Shown here: positions 10,582 through 20,682 of the stretch, in pieces
How positions within the stretch are numbered: the first letter of the stretch is position 1
Layout of the letters: each line of letters starts with the position of its first letter
Assembly (NCBI GenBank): GCA_028274465.1
Contig: CM051456.1
Location: 105,871,348 to 105,935,347, forward strand
Direction of reading: 5' to 3'
Origin: Plantago ovata
Taxonomy: Eukaryota; Streptophyta; Magnoliopsida; Lamiales; Plantaginaceae
DNA: 64,000 nucleotides
Position numbers and translations under genes: made by a program
Notes under the pieces: generated by a model
What the model was told of the DNA's origin: nothing
Database searches by the model: none
What the model saw: only the letters and a program-made list of their open reading frames with translations

Positions 10582-11470
10582 CTTCGAGTTTATGAACCTC
10601 CTCTACTTTTTCACACTTTAACAAGCTTAATTTCTCCAGTAGCTGCTCAGTTACTTCGACCCCTTCAAAAACTTTCGCTAAACGGAGATTATCTTCAACT
10701 TGCCAGGCGTGTGCAATTTCATACACACTTTCGATGGCCTTCATTCCTGCGTAAAATGCAAGTTCATCCTCTTCACTGATATCTTCGTCTTCAGAATATC
10801 CTTCGTATAAGCCTTCAGTTTCACCCCGATTTGAATCCCCATTGGTGACTTGACTCGACATTAGCCTCTCAGATTGTGCAGAACCACTGGCGTACCTTCG
10901 AATGACCTTCTCTGCCTCTTCAATTGTACATTCTTGTAATCCTCCACACATCCCATCCACTTGAAGCTTAACATCATCACGTAGTCCACCAACAAAATAC
11001 CAAATCAACTCCCCGTCGTCAAAACGGTGATGGGGGCACTCGCGTTTATACAACTCAAAACGTTCGTAGGTGTCACAAAACCGCTCATACTCTCCTTGCT
11101 TGAAGTGTTCGATCCTATTTCGTAAGGCAATTGTCTCATGGTAAGGCATAAATCGCGCCAAGAACTCCTCTACTACTTGGCTCCATGTTTTCAGCGATCC
11201 TGGTGCTAACCTGGATATCCAGAGCCTTGGTTCATATCCGAGAGCGAAAGAAAATAATCTCCTGCATAATTGGTCCTCAGTGAACCCCTTTGCTGGAACT
11301 TTTGCTATTTCTTCCTCATAGGATCTGATGAAACTTAACGGATTCATCCCCACTCCATCTTCGAACCTCGGTATGTCTCTCACCACTGAACTTGTCACTT
11401 CGTACCACTTCAACTCTTCCTCCAAGTATATAGCTGAACTTCTCCTAACTTGCGAGAATTGGGGCATCAT
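10382..11470 (-). CDS. Retrotransposon gag polyprotein (Ty3/Gypsy type)
   Basis: This 362-residue frame would form the virus-like particle that packages the element's RNA. The central part is a classic retrotransposon gag capsid segment: FIRSYEEEIAKVPAKGFTED, then FSFALGYEPRLWISRLAPGS, TWSQVVEEFLARFMPYHETI, and HFKQGEYERFCDTYERFELY (residues about 50-150). An acidic region follows (YSEDEDISEEDELAFYAG, residues about 225-240). The last 60 residues are Arg/Gly-rich and come from reading the GC-rich palindrome array out of frame, so the natural protein probably continues instead in the overlapping frame 9856-10581. The ATG at 11470 (MMPQFSQVRR) lies about 165 bp after the primer-binding site. 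No zinc knuckle is visible. Confidence 0.8.
   Translation of the reverse strand: MMPQFSQVRRSSAIYLEEELKWYEVTSSVVRDIPRFEDGVGMNPLSFIRSYEEEIAKVPAKGFTEDQLCRRLFSFALGYEPRLWISRLAPGSLKTWSQVVEEFLARFMPYHETIALRNRIEHFKQGEYERFCDTYERFELYKRECPHHRFDDGELIWYFVGGLRDDVKLQVDGMCGGLQECTIEEAEKVIRRYASGSAQSERLMSSQVTNGDSNRGETEGLYEGYSEDEDISEEDELAFYAGMKAIESVYEIAHAWQVEDNLRLAKVFEGVEVTEQLLEKLSLLKCEKVEEVHKLEDGRIFDEDAPWRWGRTAQRRGRIAPHRQRAGGVPARPRRFARGRGQTAPQLQGAGRPQLPCFDARS
10415..10560. repeat. GC-rich palindrome array in gag, related to the LTR motif
   Basis: A cluster of near-palindromes such as GGGGGCGATTCGCCCCC (about 10508-10524), GGGCGGTTCGCCC (about 10531), GGGGCGGTTTGCCCCC (about 10437) and CCAGCTCCCTGGAGCTGG (about 10419). 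GGGCGGTTCGCCC is the reverse complement of the LTR box GGGCGAACCGCCC. Confidence 0.8.
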
Positions 11471-11634
11471 GCGAGTTTACATGGACGTCATACCTGAATA
11501 TCTGTAACAGGAGTAACTCAAAACTAAAAATTAGTCATGTTAGAAGTCGCAAAATTCTGGAAACAAATTAACTACTAACTCTGAGAATTGAATGCTGAAA
11601 ATATAAATAAGCTAAAGAGAAAAAAGAAGTATAG

Positions 11635-11652
11635 TCCCCGGCAACGGCGCCA
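11635..11652 (-). other. Primer-binding site complementary to tRNA-Asp
   Basis: The plus strand reads tccccggcaacggcgcca, identical to the 3' end of plant tRNA-Asp(GTC) including CCA. On the minus strand this is the complement, 3 nt inside the 5' LTR. It fixes the orientation of the element. Confidence 0.92.
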
Positions 11653-11655
11653 ATT

Positions 11656-12864
11656 TGATGAACGAGATTGTCAGACTCAATTAATCAAATAAATTTGTTT
11701 TTAGCCAAAGGCAACTCACAACTACAACGAAAACCAAGGCACGTAGTGTAGAAGTAAAATAACCTCGAGTGTCGATCTCTAAGGACTATAACTAGCTTTA
11801 TCTAATTTAACTTAAACTATAAATCAGGAATCAAGCAAAGCACAGATTTTTCTTATCAATATAATGGAAGTTAGTGGTAGTATGATCAATCAAAGCTACG
11901 GGTAATAATCATGCATGAAGTACTTGAAGTTTGTATAGAAATCTATGATCGTGAATTGTCCTACGTGTTCCTTTCAATTCAACACTACGAAGATAGATGG
12001 CTTAGATAGATCAAAGAAATAAAACAATAAATCAAGTCTTAAACGCGCGAAGCCACTCATGCATAATTAAGAACCCTAGCTAAGAAATCACATACTATCA
12101 CCAACGATAGATTTAGCTACTCATAGATAAATTGCAATCAACAAGAATCAAAGCAAGATTGAATGAAAACATGTTGAATGAAATAAATAAAAGCAGAAAA
12201 ATCGTGAGATACAAGTTACCAACGAAGGTTGTCAATCTCCGATGAATTGCTAACTCACAAGCAAGAATCGAAAATCAAAGATGTCCAATCTCTATGCTAA
12301 AGTTTCCAAATCAATAAGAAAAAGAGTCTTCGATGCTAATAATTCCCAGAACAGGCTCTGGAGAATTTGTATCTCAAAATAAGGTGAAAAGGCATGAAAA
12401 TCGTAGAAAGTAGGCTAAACTATATATAGTTACGAAACAGTGGGGGGCGAACCGCCCGGGATGCCAGGCGAACCGCCTGGCACCGGGCGAACCGTCCCAC
12501 GTCCAGGCCGAACCGCCCGGGACCTTCAGTGGCGGTTGACGCGGTTTCTTGAGCTGGTTTCCTTTTTTGACTCGAATTTTGCCTTCTAGTGACCTTTAAG
12601 ATTTTAAACTCGACCCCTAGACCTCAAATCTCGTCCGGAACATTCTAGATACACCACGGATGACCACGAAGCATCAAATCTTCGTTCTCTTCAACATAAT
12701 TGCCCATAAAAATACGTTTTTCACCTAAAACCTGAAAAATACAAAGAAAAGGGAAACGTGACACTATTCTAATAAAATGCACTAAAATATAAGCTAAATT
12801 GACCTAGAGGATAGCTAAATTGGTGAAAAAGACTCGAACGAAAGTGTAAAATACACGTTCATCA
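11656..12864 (-). repeat. 5' LTR of the gag-only retrotransposon
   Basis: 1209 bp, bounded by the same 9-bp inverted ends TGATGAACG/CGTTCATCA as its partner. The LTR carries TATATATAG at about 12421 (minus CTATATATA), a candidate core promoter of the element. Confidence 0.93.
12440..12525. repeat. Array of GGCGAACCGCC boxes in the right LTR
   Basis: The same four-box array as in the left LTR, but two boxes are now damaged (GGCGAACCGTCC and GGCCGAACCGCC). Both changes could come from CpG/CHG methylation-driven or point mutation after insertion. Confidence 0.85.
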
Positions 12865-12899
12865 CATCACTAAACAGCTAGCAGAACTAGATCAGTTCT

Positions 12900-13499
12900 T
12901 TACGTAATCTCGCTATAATCAAACGGCAGAGTTGTAAAGCCTAAGCAATCTGTAGCAAAGTTCCTGCTAAGCTGGTGAGCCAACTGGTTTGCCTCTCTAC
13001 GAATGTGAACTGTTTGGCTCTCAAGAAAGGAGGCAAGAGATGTTCTCAATTCATTGTAAGTAGCGCCATTTGCTGCTAGCTGGTTCTGTGAGGAATTGAT
13101 TCCTTTGATGACCAACAAGGCATCACCTTCAAGTATGATACTATCATATTCCATATGTTTTGCTAGCCAAAGGGAAAGACGAGCCGCATACGCTTCTGCC
13201 GTCTCTACATCGAGCCCTTTTGGCGAGCCCAGGCTATAATAAAACCTGTGTGGTCGCGTAATACAGCTCCAATGCCACCTGCTTCACCATTCTTTGGAAC
13301 TGATGCGTCGAAGTTCCCCTGCTGTAGGCAATGCATTTTTTGCCAGTCGCTAAAGAAAGTGTTTGATCTTTCCAGGGGCGTTTAGTTTCCAAATAATATT
13401 CCAGCGCTGCTCTTGTGAAACAGACGGGGACCCATATGCGGATTCAGCCTTTCGTCGTCTGATGGTCATTGCCAGGTGGTAGGCAGATTGAACAGTATA
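12900..13499 (-). pseudogene. LINE RNase H-like domain (C-terminal part of ORF2), truncated
   Basis: The readable part starts upstream of 13154 with an EAGGIGAVLRDHTGFIIAWA-like stretch and AEAYAARLSLWLAKHMEYDS. It then runs through IILEGDALLVIKGINSSQNQ and VHIRREANQLAHQLSRNFAT to FTTLPFDYSEIT and a stop at 12900. This is the usual RVT_3/RNase H layout of plant LINE ORF2 ends: an early GG-IG-VLRD strand, E of AE(A)YAA, D of EGDA, and a late REANxxAHxLS helix. Upstream of about 13300 the frame decays. Only the 3' end of the LINE was ever inserted here, so it was non-functional from the start. Confidence 0.75.
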
Positions 13500-13513
13500 T
13501 CCTAGTTGAGAAT

Positions 13514-14131
13514 GTAATTGTTAGAAACTACAGTAAGAGAGCTTATTCCGCTATTGTTAATCTATGAGGTAATTATTCCGAACATTAATAAGGTAATTAT
13601 TTCGTGTAGATCAATGCTACTCTTCTTCTCTGTTTTTGCGCATGTTGATAGTTAAGAGTCTTTTCTTGTTTGTATATTTACACCAATCATAGTGAGTTGG
13701 TGGTACTTGATGTGTTTCTCCATTACATATTGCAACTTACCTAACTAAGGTAAGATCATCTTAATCAGAGCACTTTAAGAAACTTTTGCTATAGGAGTTA
13801 TAAGGGTCTGGTCGTAAGGGTGCTCCATTTATATATGCGGTCAGCTCACGCATATTATACTTCCACCTTACTAAACACTTCTATAGTTCTATTTAAATTC
13901 ATAGATATCATTCTTTTAAACCTTCCGTATAGAGTTTTATACTGATCAATAAGGTTAGATTTATATTTACCTTTCCAATTAGCTTTTAATTCCTTTGTGA
14001 TATTGTTCGTCTATATTACATATATACTTTTCGTTAAATAAAATTTTACTGGAAACCGCAACCATCTTTCATGATTATTCACAACACTGGCCCAAAGACA
14101 GTTCATCACCATTTGCACCCTCACACTCTAC
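13514..14131. other. Intergenic AT-rich sequence
   Basis: No gene, RNA or clear repeat recognised. Weak similarity to LINE linker sequence on the minus strand (about 13900-14080) is too faint to call. Confidence 0.5.
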
Positions 14132-14450
14132 CACTAAAAGAAAAACGCAGTTTAGTGACGCTCTCATGCGTCACTAAACTGCTCCTCATGCGTCGCTAAA
14201 CCATTTAGCGACACATAGCAAATGCGTCGCTAAATGGCGAGGCGACCCATGGGGTCAAGCGTCGCTAATTTAGCGACCATTCTATGGGTCGCTAAATTAG
14301 CGACCCATTTTTTGATCGCTAATTTAGCGACCCATAGACCCATGCATCGCTAAATCGGTCAACAGAGTTAGCGACGCATGAGGCTATGCGTCGCAAATTC
14401 TGTTGACTTTTTAGCGACGCATGGGTCTATGCGTCGCTAAATTGGCAGGA
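14132..14450. mobile_element. Orphan CACTA transposon end with dense subterminal repeats
   Basis: It starts CACTAAAAGAAAAACGC at 14132. The next 310 bp hold about fourteen copies, in both orientations, of TTTAGCGACSCAT (consensus ATGCGTCGCTAAA). Many are placed back to back, so the segment can fold into several hairpins. This is the usual subterminal repeat organisation of plant CACTA elements. No matching TTTTAGTG end with GCGTCGCTAAA repeats appears before the gap at 16885, so the element is truncated or its partner end is lost. Confidence 0.75.
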
Positions 14451-15677
14451 AAAAAAATTCCTTTTTACCCATTCATTTCATTTTCCAATTGTACCTGCTT
14501 TAGAAGATATTAATTCACAAAACACAAAATAATATATAAAAGTCCGAATCTTTTCGAATAGCATAAAAGCATCATGAAATATTATCCATACACAGTTGGC
14601 AAAGTACACATAGCATCATGAAATATTATCCGTATACACCTTTTTGCTAAAGCCCACGGTGGAGATTTTCATATTGATTTCTTAATCCATAAGCCATCAT
14701 ATATAAATGTAAAAATACTTTTAGTAAGTGTTTTCAGATGCTTAAAAAAAACATTTTTGTACTTTTGGAATAGTAAAATACTGTAGTTTTTAGTGTTTTA
14801 TTTTATAACTTATGCAACGTAGGCAATCGTCAGAAGCTGATAAGCATAGCAAGTAAATTGATGATTTTATTTACTTTTAGCAGTTTGTAACTCTTTTTAC
14901 ACTAAAAGTAAGTGTTTTAATTGAATTTAACAAACACAGTAATTTCTAATTCTGTGATTTTAAGCTGATTTTAGACTACAATATGAAAAAATACTCATCA
15001 ATTTTAATTACAATTAACTATTTTTACTTTTAGTAAAAGTATGCAAAAGTACATCCTAAAATTTGCAAACATAGTTTCTATAATCGGCTCATAAATATCA
15101 CCAATTCAAGGTGCTTTGGGGGTTCTTAGCCGCCCAACATCTACAACAACTAAAAGGCTCAACAAAAACGGGAAACATGTAAGGAAGGGGACAATATCAA
15201 AGATTCACTATTCATAGTCATACTATTTCTAAACTATTTTATTTTCTAATTAGTAAATGATGTTTTAGTTACACAAGTGATCTAATTTCTCAAAGATATA
15301 GTGCTTGGTTCCTGATTAACAACACTTACGTAACTAAATAGAAGGGCCAAATAGAATGAGGAAAGTAGACAACAATTTAAAAATAAACCAACCATACGTG
15401 AAAAAATCGCCAAAAATATTTTCAAATCTCTTAAATTAGAGATTTCAGTTTTATTAATTTGGTATGTCTTATTATACATCAAATATATTCCCCAATGCTA
15501 TTCAACATACAACATAAATGACTAAATAGAACACTTATTGAATAGCATGCACAAATCTGGCAACAGTTTCATAACCGTACTTTTATCACATATTATCAGA
15601 GGTGGAAATGTTGAACTCATCGTTGTTTGTCCATCTAGGTCTTTCTTTGGCACCACTCGTAGTACGTCAACAAAACT
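14451..15677. other. AT-rich intergenic sequence with a short direct repeat
   Basis: No gene. A 25-bp duplication (GCATCATGAAATATTATCC) occurs at 14569 and 14613, 44 bp apart. The rest is AT-rich with ACTTTTAGTAAAAGT-type patches near 14870-15050. Confidence 0.55.
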
Positions 15678-16115
15678 CTATTTTTCAACCAATTCGTTGT
15701 TGTTGCTGCTAGAACTCCCATATTTTTGGTGACCAATTTTGTCGTTTTTGTTTTTTCTTTTCTCCTTCTTCTTTACTTTATTAGCTTCCTTATCATCATC
15801 GTTGTAGTGCTCCTCAAAAGCCTCAATTACCTGGTGAATGAGCTTGTAGTTGGGCGAGGAGTCCCAACGCCGCCAAAAGCTGGCATAGCATTCAAAGCAA
15901 TCGCAGTTGTAGCCATGGGGCACTGCTGATTTATTCTTAAACTGCTTGTCAGTCTCGCTAAGGGATCGCGAAATCAAAAAGGAAATAATTTCATGATCTT
16001 CAGCAGACATAATAGAAAGTATAGTGATAACGGTTGCTGGTAACATATTTAGAACAAATGCAGTTATGGAAGAAGCATATTTTGTGGTTTTACCTAATTT
16101 CCCTTTCATATTCAT
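15678..16115 (-). CDS. Small uncharacterised plant protein with CDCFxCYxSFWxRWDSSPN motif
   Basis: An intronless 145-codon frame. A Met/Lys start is followed by a hydrophobic segment (residues 17-35, AFVLNMLPATVITILSIM) that could be a membrane anchor or signal segment. Then come DHEIISFLISRSL (40-52) and a strongly patterned block at residues 71-89 (CDCFECYASFWRRWDSSPN), continued by LIHQVIEAFEEH (92-103). The tail is highly Lys-rich (111-128), then Ser/Asn-rich. I recognise this Cys/Trp block from a plant-specific family of unknown function, whose members are usually longer. I cannot give a biochemical role. A TATA box (16174-16182) lies about 60 bp upstream. The frame is clean, unlike the transposon remnants around it, so it may be a live host gene. 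A C-terminal truncation is possible. Confidence 0.7.
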   Translation of the reverse strand: MNMKGKLGKTTKYASSITAFVLNMLPATVITILSIMSAEDHEIISFLISRSLSETDKQFKNKSAVPHGYNCDCFECYASFWRRWDSSPNYKLIHQVIEAFEEHYNDDDKEANKVKKKEKRKNKNDKIGHQKYGSSSSNNNELVEK

Positions 16116-16173
16116 GGTTATGTTTAGGAGAGTGCCTGAACAAGCCTGGTGTAATAGGATGGAGGTTTTTGAT

Positions 16174-16182
16174 TATTTATAC
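16174..16182 (-). promoter_or_regulatory. Candidate TATA box of the 15678-16115 gene
   Basis: The minus strand reads GTATAAATA about 60 bp before the ATG. A start about 30 bp downstream would give a leader of roughly 30 nt. Confidence 0.5.
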
Positions 16183-16218
16183 AGAGAGTGGTTGGAAAAG
16201 AAGATTTGTAAAGCTTAG

Positions 16219-16884
16219 ATATGTAATATAATATACTACTTCTATAACACATTCTGCCTTTGCGTTTTCTTTACCTCACATATTATTTTAGAGATCTTCA
16301 TATAAATGTTTGGAAAACACAATAAGAGGATAATTTTCATAATATGTGACCATATAAACAAATTAATTGTGTGAGGAACTAAATACTCAATAAAACAAGC
16401 TTATTTGCAAGATTGATGCTTCATTATGAGTTACTATTATCCATTGTGCTACAAGAGTATATTTTATGTGATCTTGATTGAGTCATGTTGAAAATTAGTC
16501 ACTTAGATCCAATGATTAGATAATGTTATCGATCCTAATAATTACTAGTATTGAATTGTTGAAATTTTTAGTACTGAATTTGCTAAGTATCAAAGCACTA
16601 CGCACCATTTCTTTGGAAAGTAAAGGGGAAAAGATTTGATGCACTACTCTTTATATTATCCGCAACAAAAACCTTGATACAACAAAATCCAGTCCACAAC
16701 TAAGATACTTAGGAACAAATGTATAAATATTATTGTCTCATTCAAGCAATTACACTAAACACAAAAATAAGTGCATATGGAGTCTCATCTTTAACATAAA
16801 AAATCTACTTTAGCATCAATCACCCTGTCTAGCTTGACATCATGACACTGTCAATCGATTGAAGCGCTTCATTCGCAAAGAAAC
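16219..16884. other. Intergenic sequence before the assembly gap
   Basis: AT-rich. No open frame or repeat supports a feature. Confidence 0.5.
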
Positions 16885-16984
16885 NNNNNNNNNNNNNNNN
16901 NNNNNNNNNNNNNNNNNNNNNNNNNNNNNNNNNNNNNNNNNNNNNNNNNNNNNNNNNNNNNNNNNNNNNNNNNNNNNNNNNNNN
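16885..16984. other. Assembly gap, 100 N
   Basis: Exactly 100 undetermined bases, a conventional placeholder, so the true size is unknown. LINE sequence begins immediately after it, so the gap probably hides the LINE's 3' end or another repeat. Confidence 0.98.
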
Positions 16985-19900
16985 GAACAACTAGAATGAC
17001 TTAGACTAGCGACTCATTGCGAACTTAGAAAGAAACACGAATTACCCTTCAATAAGTACAACACCAATACCCACTCCTTGTGCCATTTCTGGAGGTCGAG
17101 GATGTGCAAAGAGCTGCTGCGCCTCCTTGTATATGAGAATGTATTGCTGCACAAAATCCACCACCTGTACGACATCAAACACTTCTAGCTGATGAACAAC
17201 TTTATTTATGTGACTCTACATAGACCAGCAAACCACGAGGAACAACTCCAATTGTTCTGGATCTCCGTTCTTGCGCACCTGTTCCATCCAACTCCATAAA
17301 GAATCACCAGCCGCAGCAATAAGTCCCTTAGAAAGACGCGATATTGCCCCAAACAATCTCGTAAATGAGCAGTCACGTAAGATATAAATAACAATTTCTG
17401 ATCCATAATGACACATTGGACAACTAGCATCAACAATATCAATTCCACGTTTCTGCAAATTAAGCACGCCAAAAGAACACTTTTATTTTTTGACGCACCT
17501 TAAGCTTCCATAACCAATCTCAATTAGACACCGAAACTGTACTTCCGCTCCCTTGTTGATTCGGAGCAGCCATCTTCCTTCGCCGTCTAGCAAGGAAGTA
17601 AGCTGCCTTTACAGTATAGTGGTCGCTTGGGGAAAAATGTCAAACTCTTTTATCAGGCAGAGTACAATTTGGTAAAGGAATTTGCAATATCATGGCAGCA
17701 TCCTCACCCCAAAAAATAGCATAAATTAAATCCATATCCCATACCCCATCCGTTATTATTCCAGATGTCGTAAGATCATATATTCCTACTAGAACGGCGT
17801 GATAGGCTTAAGTTGGTAATCCCTAGGCAACCAGTTATGATTATGAGTCCAGACGACAGTCACCCCACCTATCCTCCACCTAACTCCCTCTCTAACAAGA
17901 TCAATTACTCCAAAAATACTACGCCATTTGAAAGAAGCGTTACTACTAAGGGTGCAATAAAAAATATATGAGAACTGAAAGTACTTAGCTTTATAAATTA
18001 TACTTTAGAGAGAGTTAGGATAGTAAATGATCTCCACACACCTGTTTACCAAGCATAGACAAATTAAAATACCTTAAATCTCGAAAATCCATTCTCCCAT
18101 CCTCTTAGAATCACAAAGCGACTCCTAATTCACCCAATGAATCTTCCTCTCCTGCTCATTACCCCACCAGAACTTAGCTATTTCACAGCTTTAATTAGCA
18201 CTTCTTTCCAAGCCTTCGAAAGAAATTTATTCCCATACCCTCTAACTCTCTCCCAAACTCTATCACGCAACCAACTAAAAACCTCCTTCTTAGATCTTCC
18301 CATTTGAGTAGGTAAGCCAAGGTACTTATCATGTTTCTCCACTACTCTAACAGGCAAACATGCTCTGATCTCATCAATCTGCCCCTCACTACTATTCCTA
18401 CTGAAAACAACCGTCGACTTCTCTAAATTGATCTCCTATCCAGAATCTAAACTATACCTATAAAGAATATCACCAATTTCTAGAGCAACAGAAGTAGAAG
18501 CTTTGGAAAACAAAAGAGTATCGTCCGCAAACAAAAGATGAGAGATACGCTGAGCACTTGGAACAATAGAGACTCCTTGTAACACCTCCCTCCCTTCGGC
18601 TTCCCGAAACAAAGAGTTAAATGCTTCAGTAACAAACAAGAACAAATAAGGTGAAAGAGGATCCCCTAACGGATCCCTCTTTCTGGATGGATCGATAGGT
18701 TCAAGCTGAACTCCATTTAAAAGAACAGAATAGGAGACAGTTCTCACACTAAGTATAATTAATGAGGTTAATGAAATAATCCTCAAAACCTAGACTCTCA
18801 AGCACTCGTTGTAAGAAAATCCACTCAACTCTATCGTAGGCCTTACTCATGTGAAGTTAAAGCCACAAAAACATCATTACCCTTGGTTTTTTGTTTTAAA
18901 AAGTGATTTAATTAATAAGCCACAAGAACATTATCTGTAATAAGTCTCAAAGGGACAAAGACAGATTGCGTTTCATTGATTATCTGATTCATATGGGGTT
19001 TCAGTCTATTTGTGATATTTTTTTAAGGTATCTTGAAAATAACATTGCTTAGACTGATCGGTCGAAACTTGGAAACTTTATCAAGGTCTTTGGTTTTGGG
19101 TATAAGAACTACAGAGGTATAATTTAACTGAGGTTTCAACATACACTCATTTAGAAAAGCCAAAACACAATTAATCACATCATGACCAACACAACAGGCC
19201 AAAACTTCTGATAAAATAAAGCAGGTAAGTCGTTAGGGCCAGGAGAATTTAAAGGAAACACGTCAGAAAGGGCAGACTTTACCTCAGGAGAAAACGGCTT
19301 GCACAGCTCCTGGTTGATTTCTTGACCCACACGAGCCCGTATAACCTTTGTAATATCATATTTTTCGCATTAGAAAGTCATATAGACTGAAATATCTGAC
19401 CAAAATACTCTTTGATAATTAACCCCATTTGCTGAAAATCGTCACACTGCACCCCTTCACTATTATGTAAAGAATTGGTTTCATTTATCCAGGATCTTGT
19501 ACTGTCCTGAGCATGGAAGAATTTAGTATTACGATCACCATCCACGAGCCACTGTGATTTAGCTCTCTGTTTCCACATTAAGTCTTCCTTACCCATTAAC
19601 TTTTCAAGCTCAAGCTTCAATCGTTTAATCAAATCCTTCCTCTCTGCATTCACCGGCTGCCCGTGTAGCCATTTCAGTTCTTTCTTCATCTTACCTATCT
19701 TCTTCTTACCAAACCAAAAGAATGATTTTTCCAATTCACCAACCCGATTCTACACTGCTCTGAATTATGTAGAAAATCGACATCTCCTTTCCAATTGTCG
19801 GTTATGACTTGCTCTAGATCTGTTGCCTTTAACCACATGGCTTCGAATCAAAACCTCTTTCTATTATGCATGAATCTCCTCTGTTGGATGCCCCTTAGCC

Positions 19901-20159
19901 GGAGAAGAATGGGTAAATGATCAGAATTTCTTGTATAGAGATGCTCGACTTGCACTTTCGAAAACAGTACCCGCCACGCAGCCATACACAACGCCCTATC
20001 CAGTCTCGACTCCACCCGATCTGCATCACTTTGATTGTTCGACCAAGTATACCTATACCCATAGAAATCGATTTCATCTAATTCACAACAGGATAATGTA
20101 TTTATAATGTTAGCAAGCCGCCAAGGAGGAATCAGACTACCCCCTTTCTTACACCACAA

Positions 20160-20475
20160 GAAGCGACGGATGGTATCCGTCGGTAATAGGCGACCGATCC
20201 GTCGGTAAGCCCTTACCGACGGATCGGTTCTCCCTTACCGACGGATAAATAGCGCGTAGCTATTTTATCCATCGGTAATCCCTTTACCAACGGTTATTAT
20301 CCGTCGATAAATTTAGCGACGGATAATACCGACGGACTGACGAATAAGGGCGTTGACCAACCCTTATTCGTTTGACCGACGGATAAATTTATCCGTTGGT
20401 GACATTTACCGACGGATAACTTTATCCGTCGGTCATGACCGGTTGACTTAGTCAACCGGTCATGACCGACGGTAT
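20160..20475. repeat. Left subterminal repeat array of the CACTA element
   Basis: Dense direct and inverted copies of ATCCGTCGGTAA/TTACCGACGGAT, some arranged as long hairpins (CGATCCGTCGGTAAGCCC followed by TTACCGACGGATCGG). These are presumed TNPA-binding sites. Confidence 0.85.
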
Positions 20476-20682
20476 TTTTTTTTTTAATTATTTTTCTTAA
20501 TAATTGTACAACAACCTGTTTAATAATATAAATTTACGTACTAAAAATTAAAAAACATTAAAATTGAATTGAAAATAAAATTCAATAAAATTCGATTCTT
20601 CAAAATAGAAAAACGTTTACTATAAATGTAAATGTGAAAGTTTTACAATAGTACTACAAATGCCCAACTAAAATGTCAAAAT

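Larger units (their letters stand above)
7115..12864 (-). mobile_element. Gag-only (non-autonomous) LTR retrotransposon, complete, 5-bp TSD
   Basis: The two LTRs are 7115-8318 and 11656-12864, both bounded by TGATGAACG...CGTTCATCA. The target duplication catca stands at 7110-7114 and 12865-12869. On the minus strand the right LTR is the 5' LTR. A primer-binding site complementary to tRNA-Asp follows it, then gag, about 1.5 kb without a long frame, and a G-rich polypurine tract next to the left LTR. The internal region of about 3.3 kb has no protease, reverse transcriptase, RNase H or integrase, so the element must borrow them. This fits the TR-GAG class. A tRNA-Asp primer is typical of Athila-type Ty3/Gypsy elements, so an Athila-like helper is my inference. 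Confidence 0.93.
7001..13513 (-). mobile_element. 5'-truncated LINE insertion with 14-bp target site duplication, split by an LTR retrotransposon
   Basis: The duplicated target tcctagttgagaat stands at 7001-7014 and 13500-13513. Between them, a run of T from about 7014 to 7031 is the poly(A) tail of a minus-strand LINE. The retained LINE sequence is only 7014-7109 plus 12870-13499, about 730 bp. It covers the RNase H-like C-terminal domain and the 3' UTR, and everything upstream was lost at insertion (5' truncation at 13499). The intervening 7115-12864 is the LTR element described separately, which entered the LINE's 3' region. Without both insertions the host site reads continuously across a single copy of the 14-mer. 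Confidence 0.9.

Noticed and set aside
10357..10779. Three overlapping plus-strand frames over the GC-rich part of gag
   Set aside because: They are antisense shadows of the palindrome array; the minus-strand gag reading has the capsid motifs.
14132..14450. CRISPR-like array
   Set aside because: The words alternate in orientation and spacing is irregular, and the segment begins with a CACTA terminus in a plant genome.
15804..15812. GTTGTAGTG as the missing right end of the orphan CACTA element
   Set aside because: It lies inside the conserved coding frame at 15678-16115, lacks GCGTCGCTAAA boxes and has no TAC duplication.
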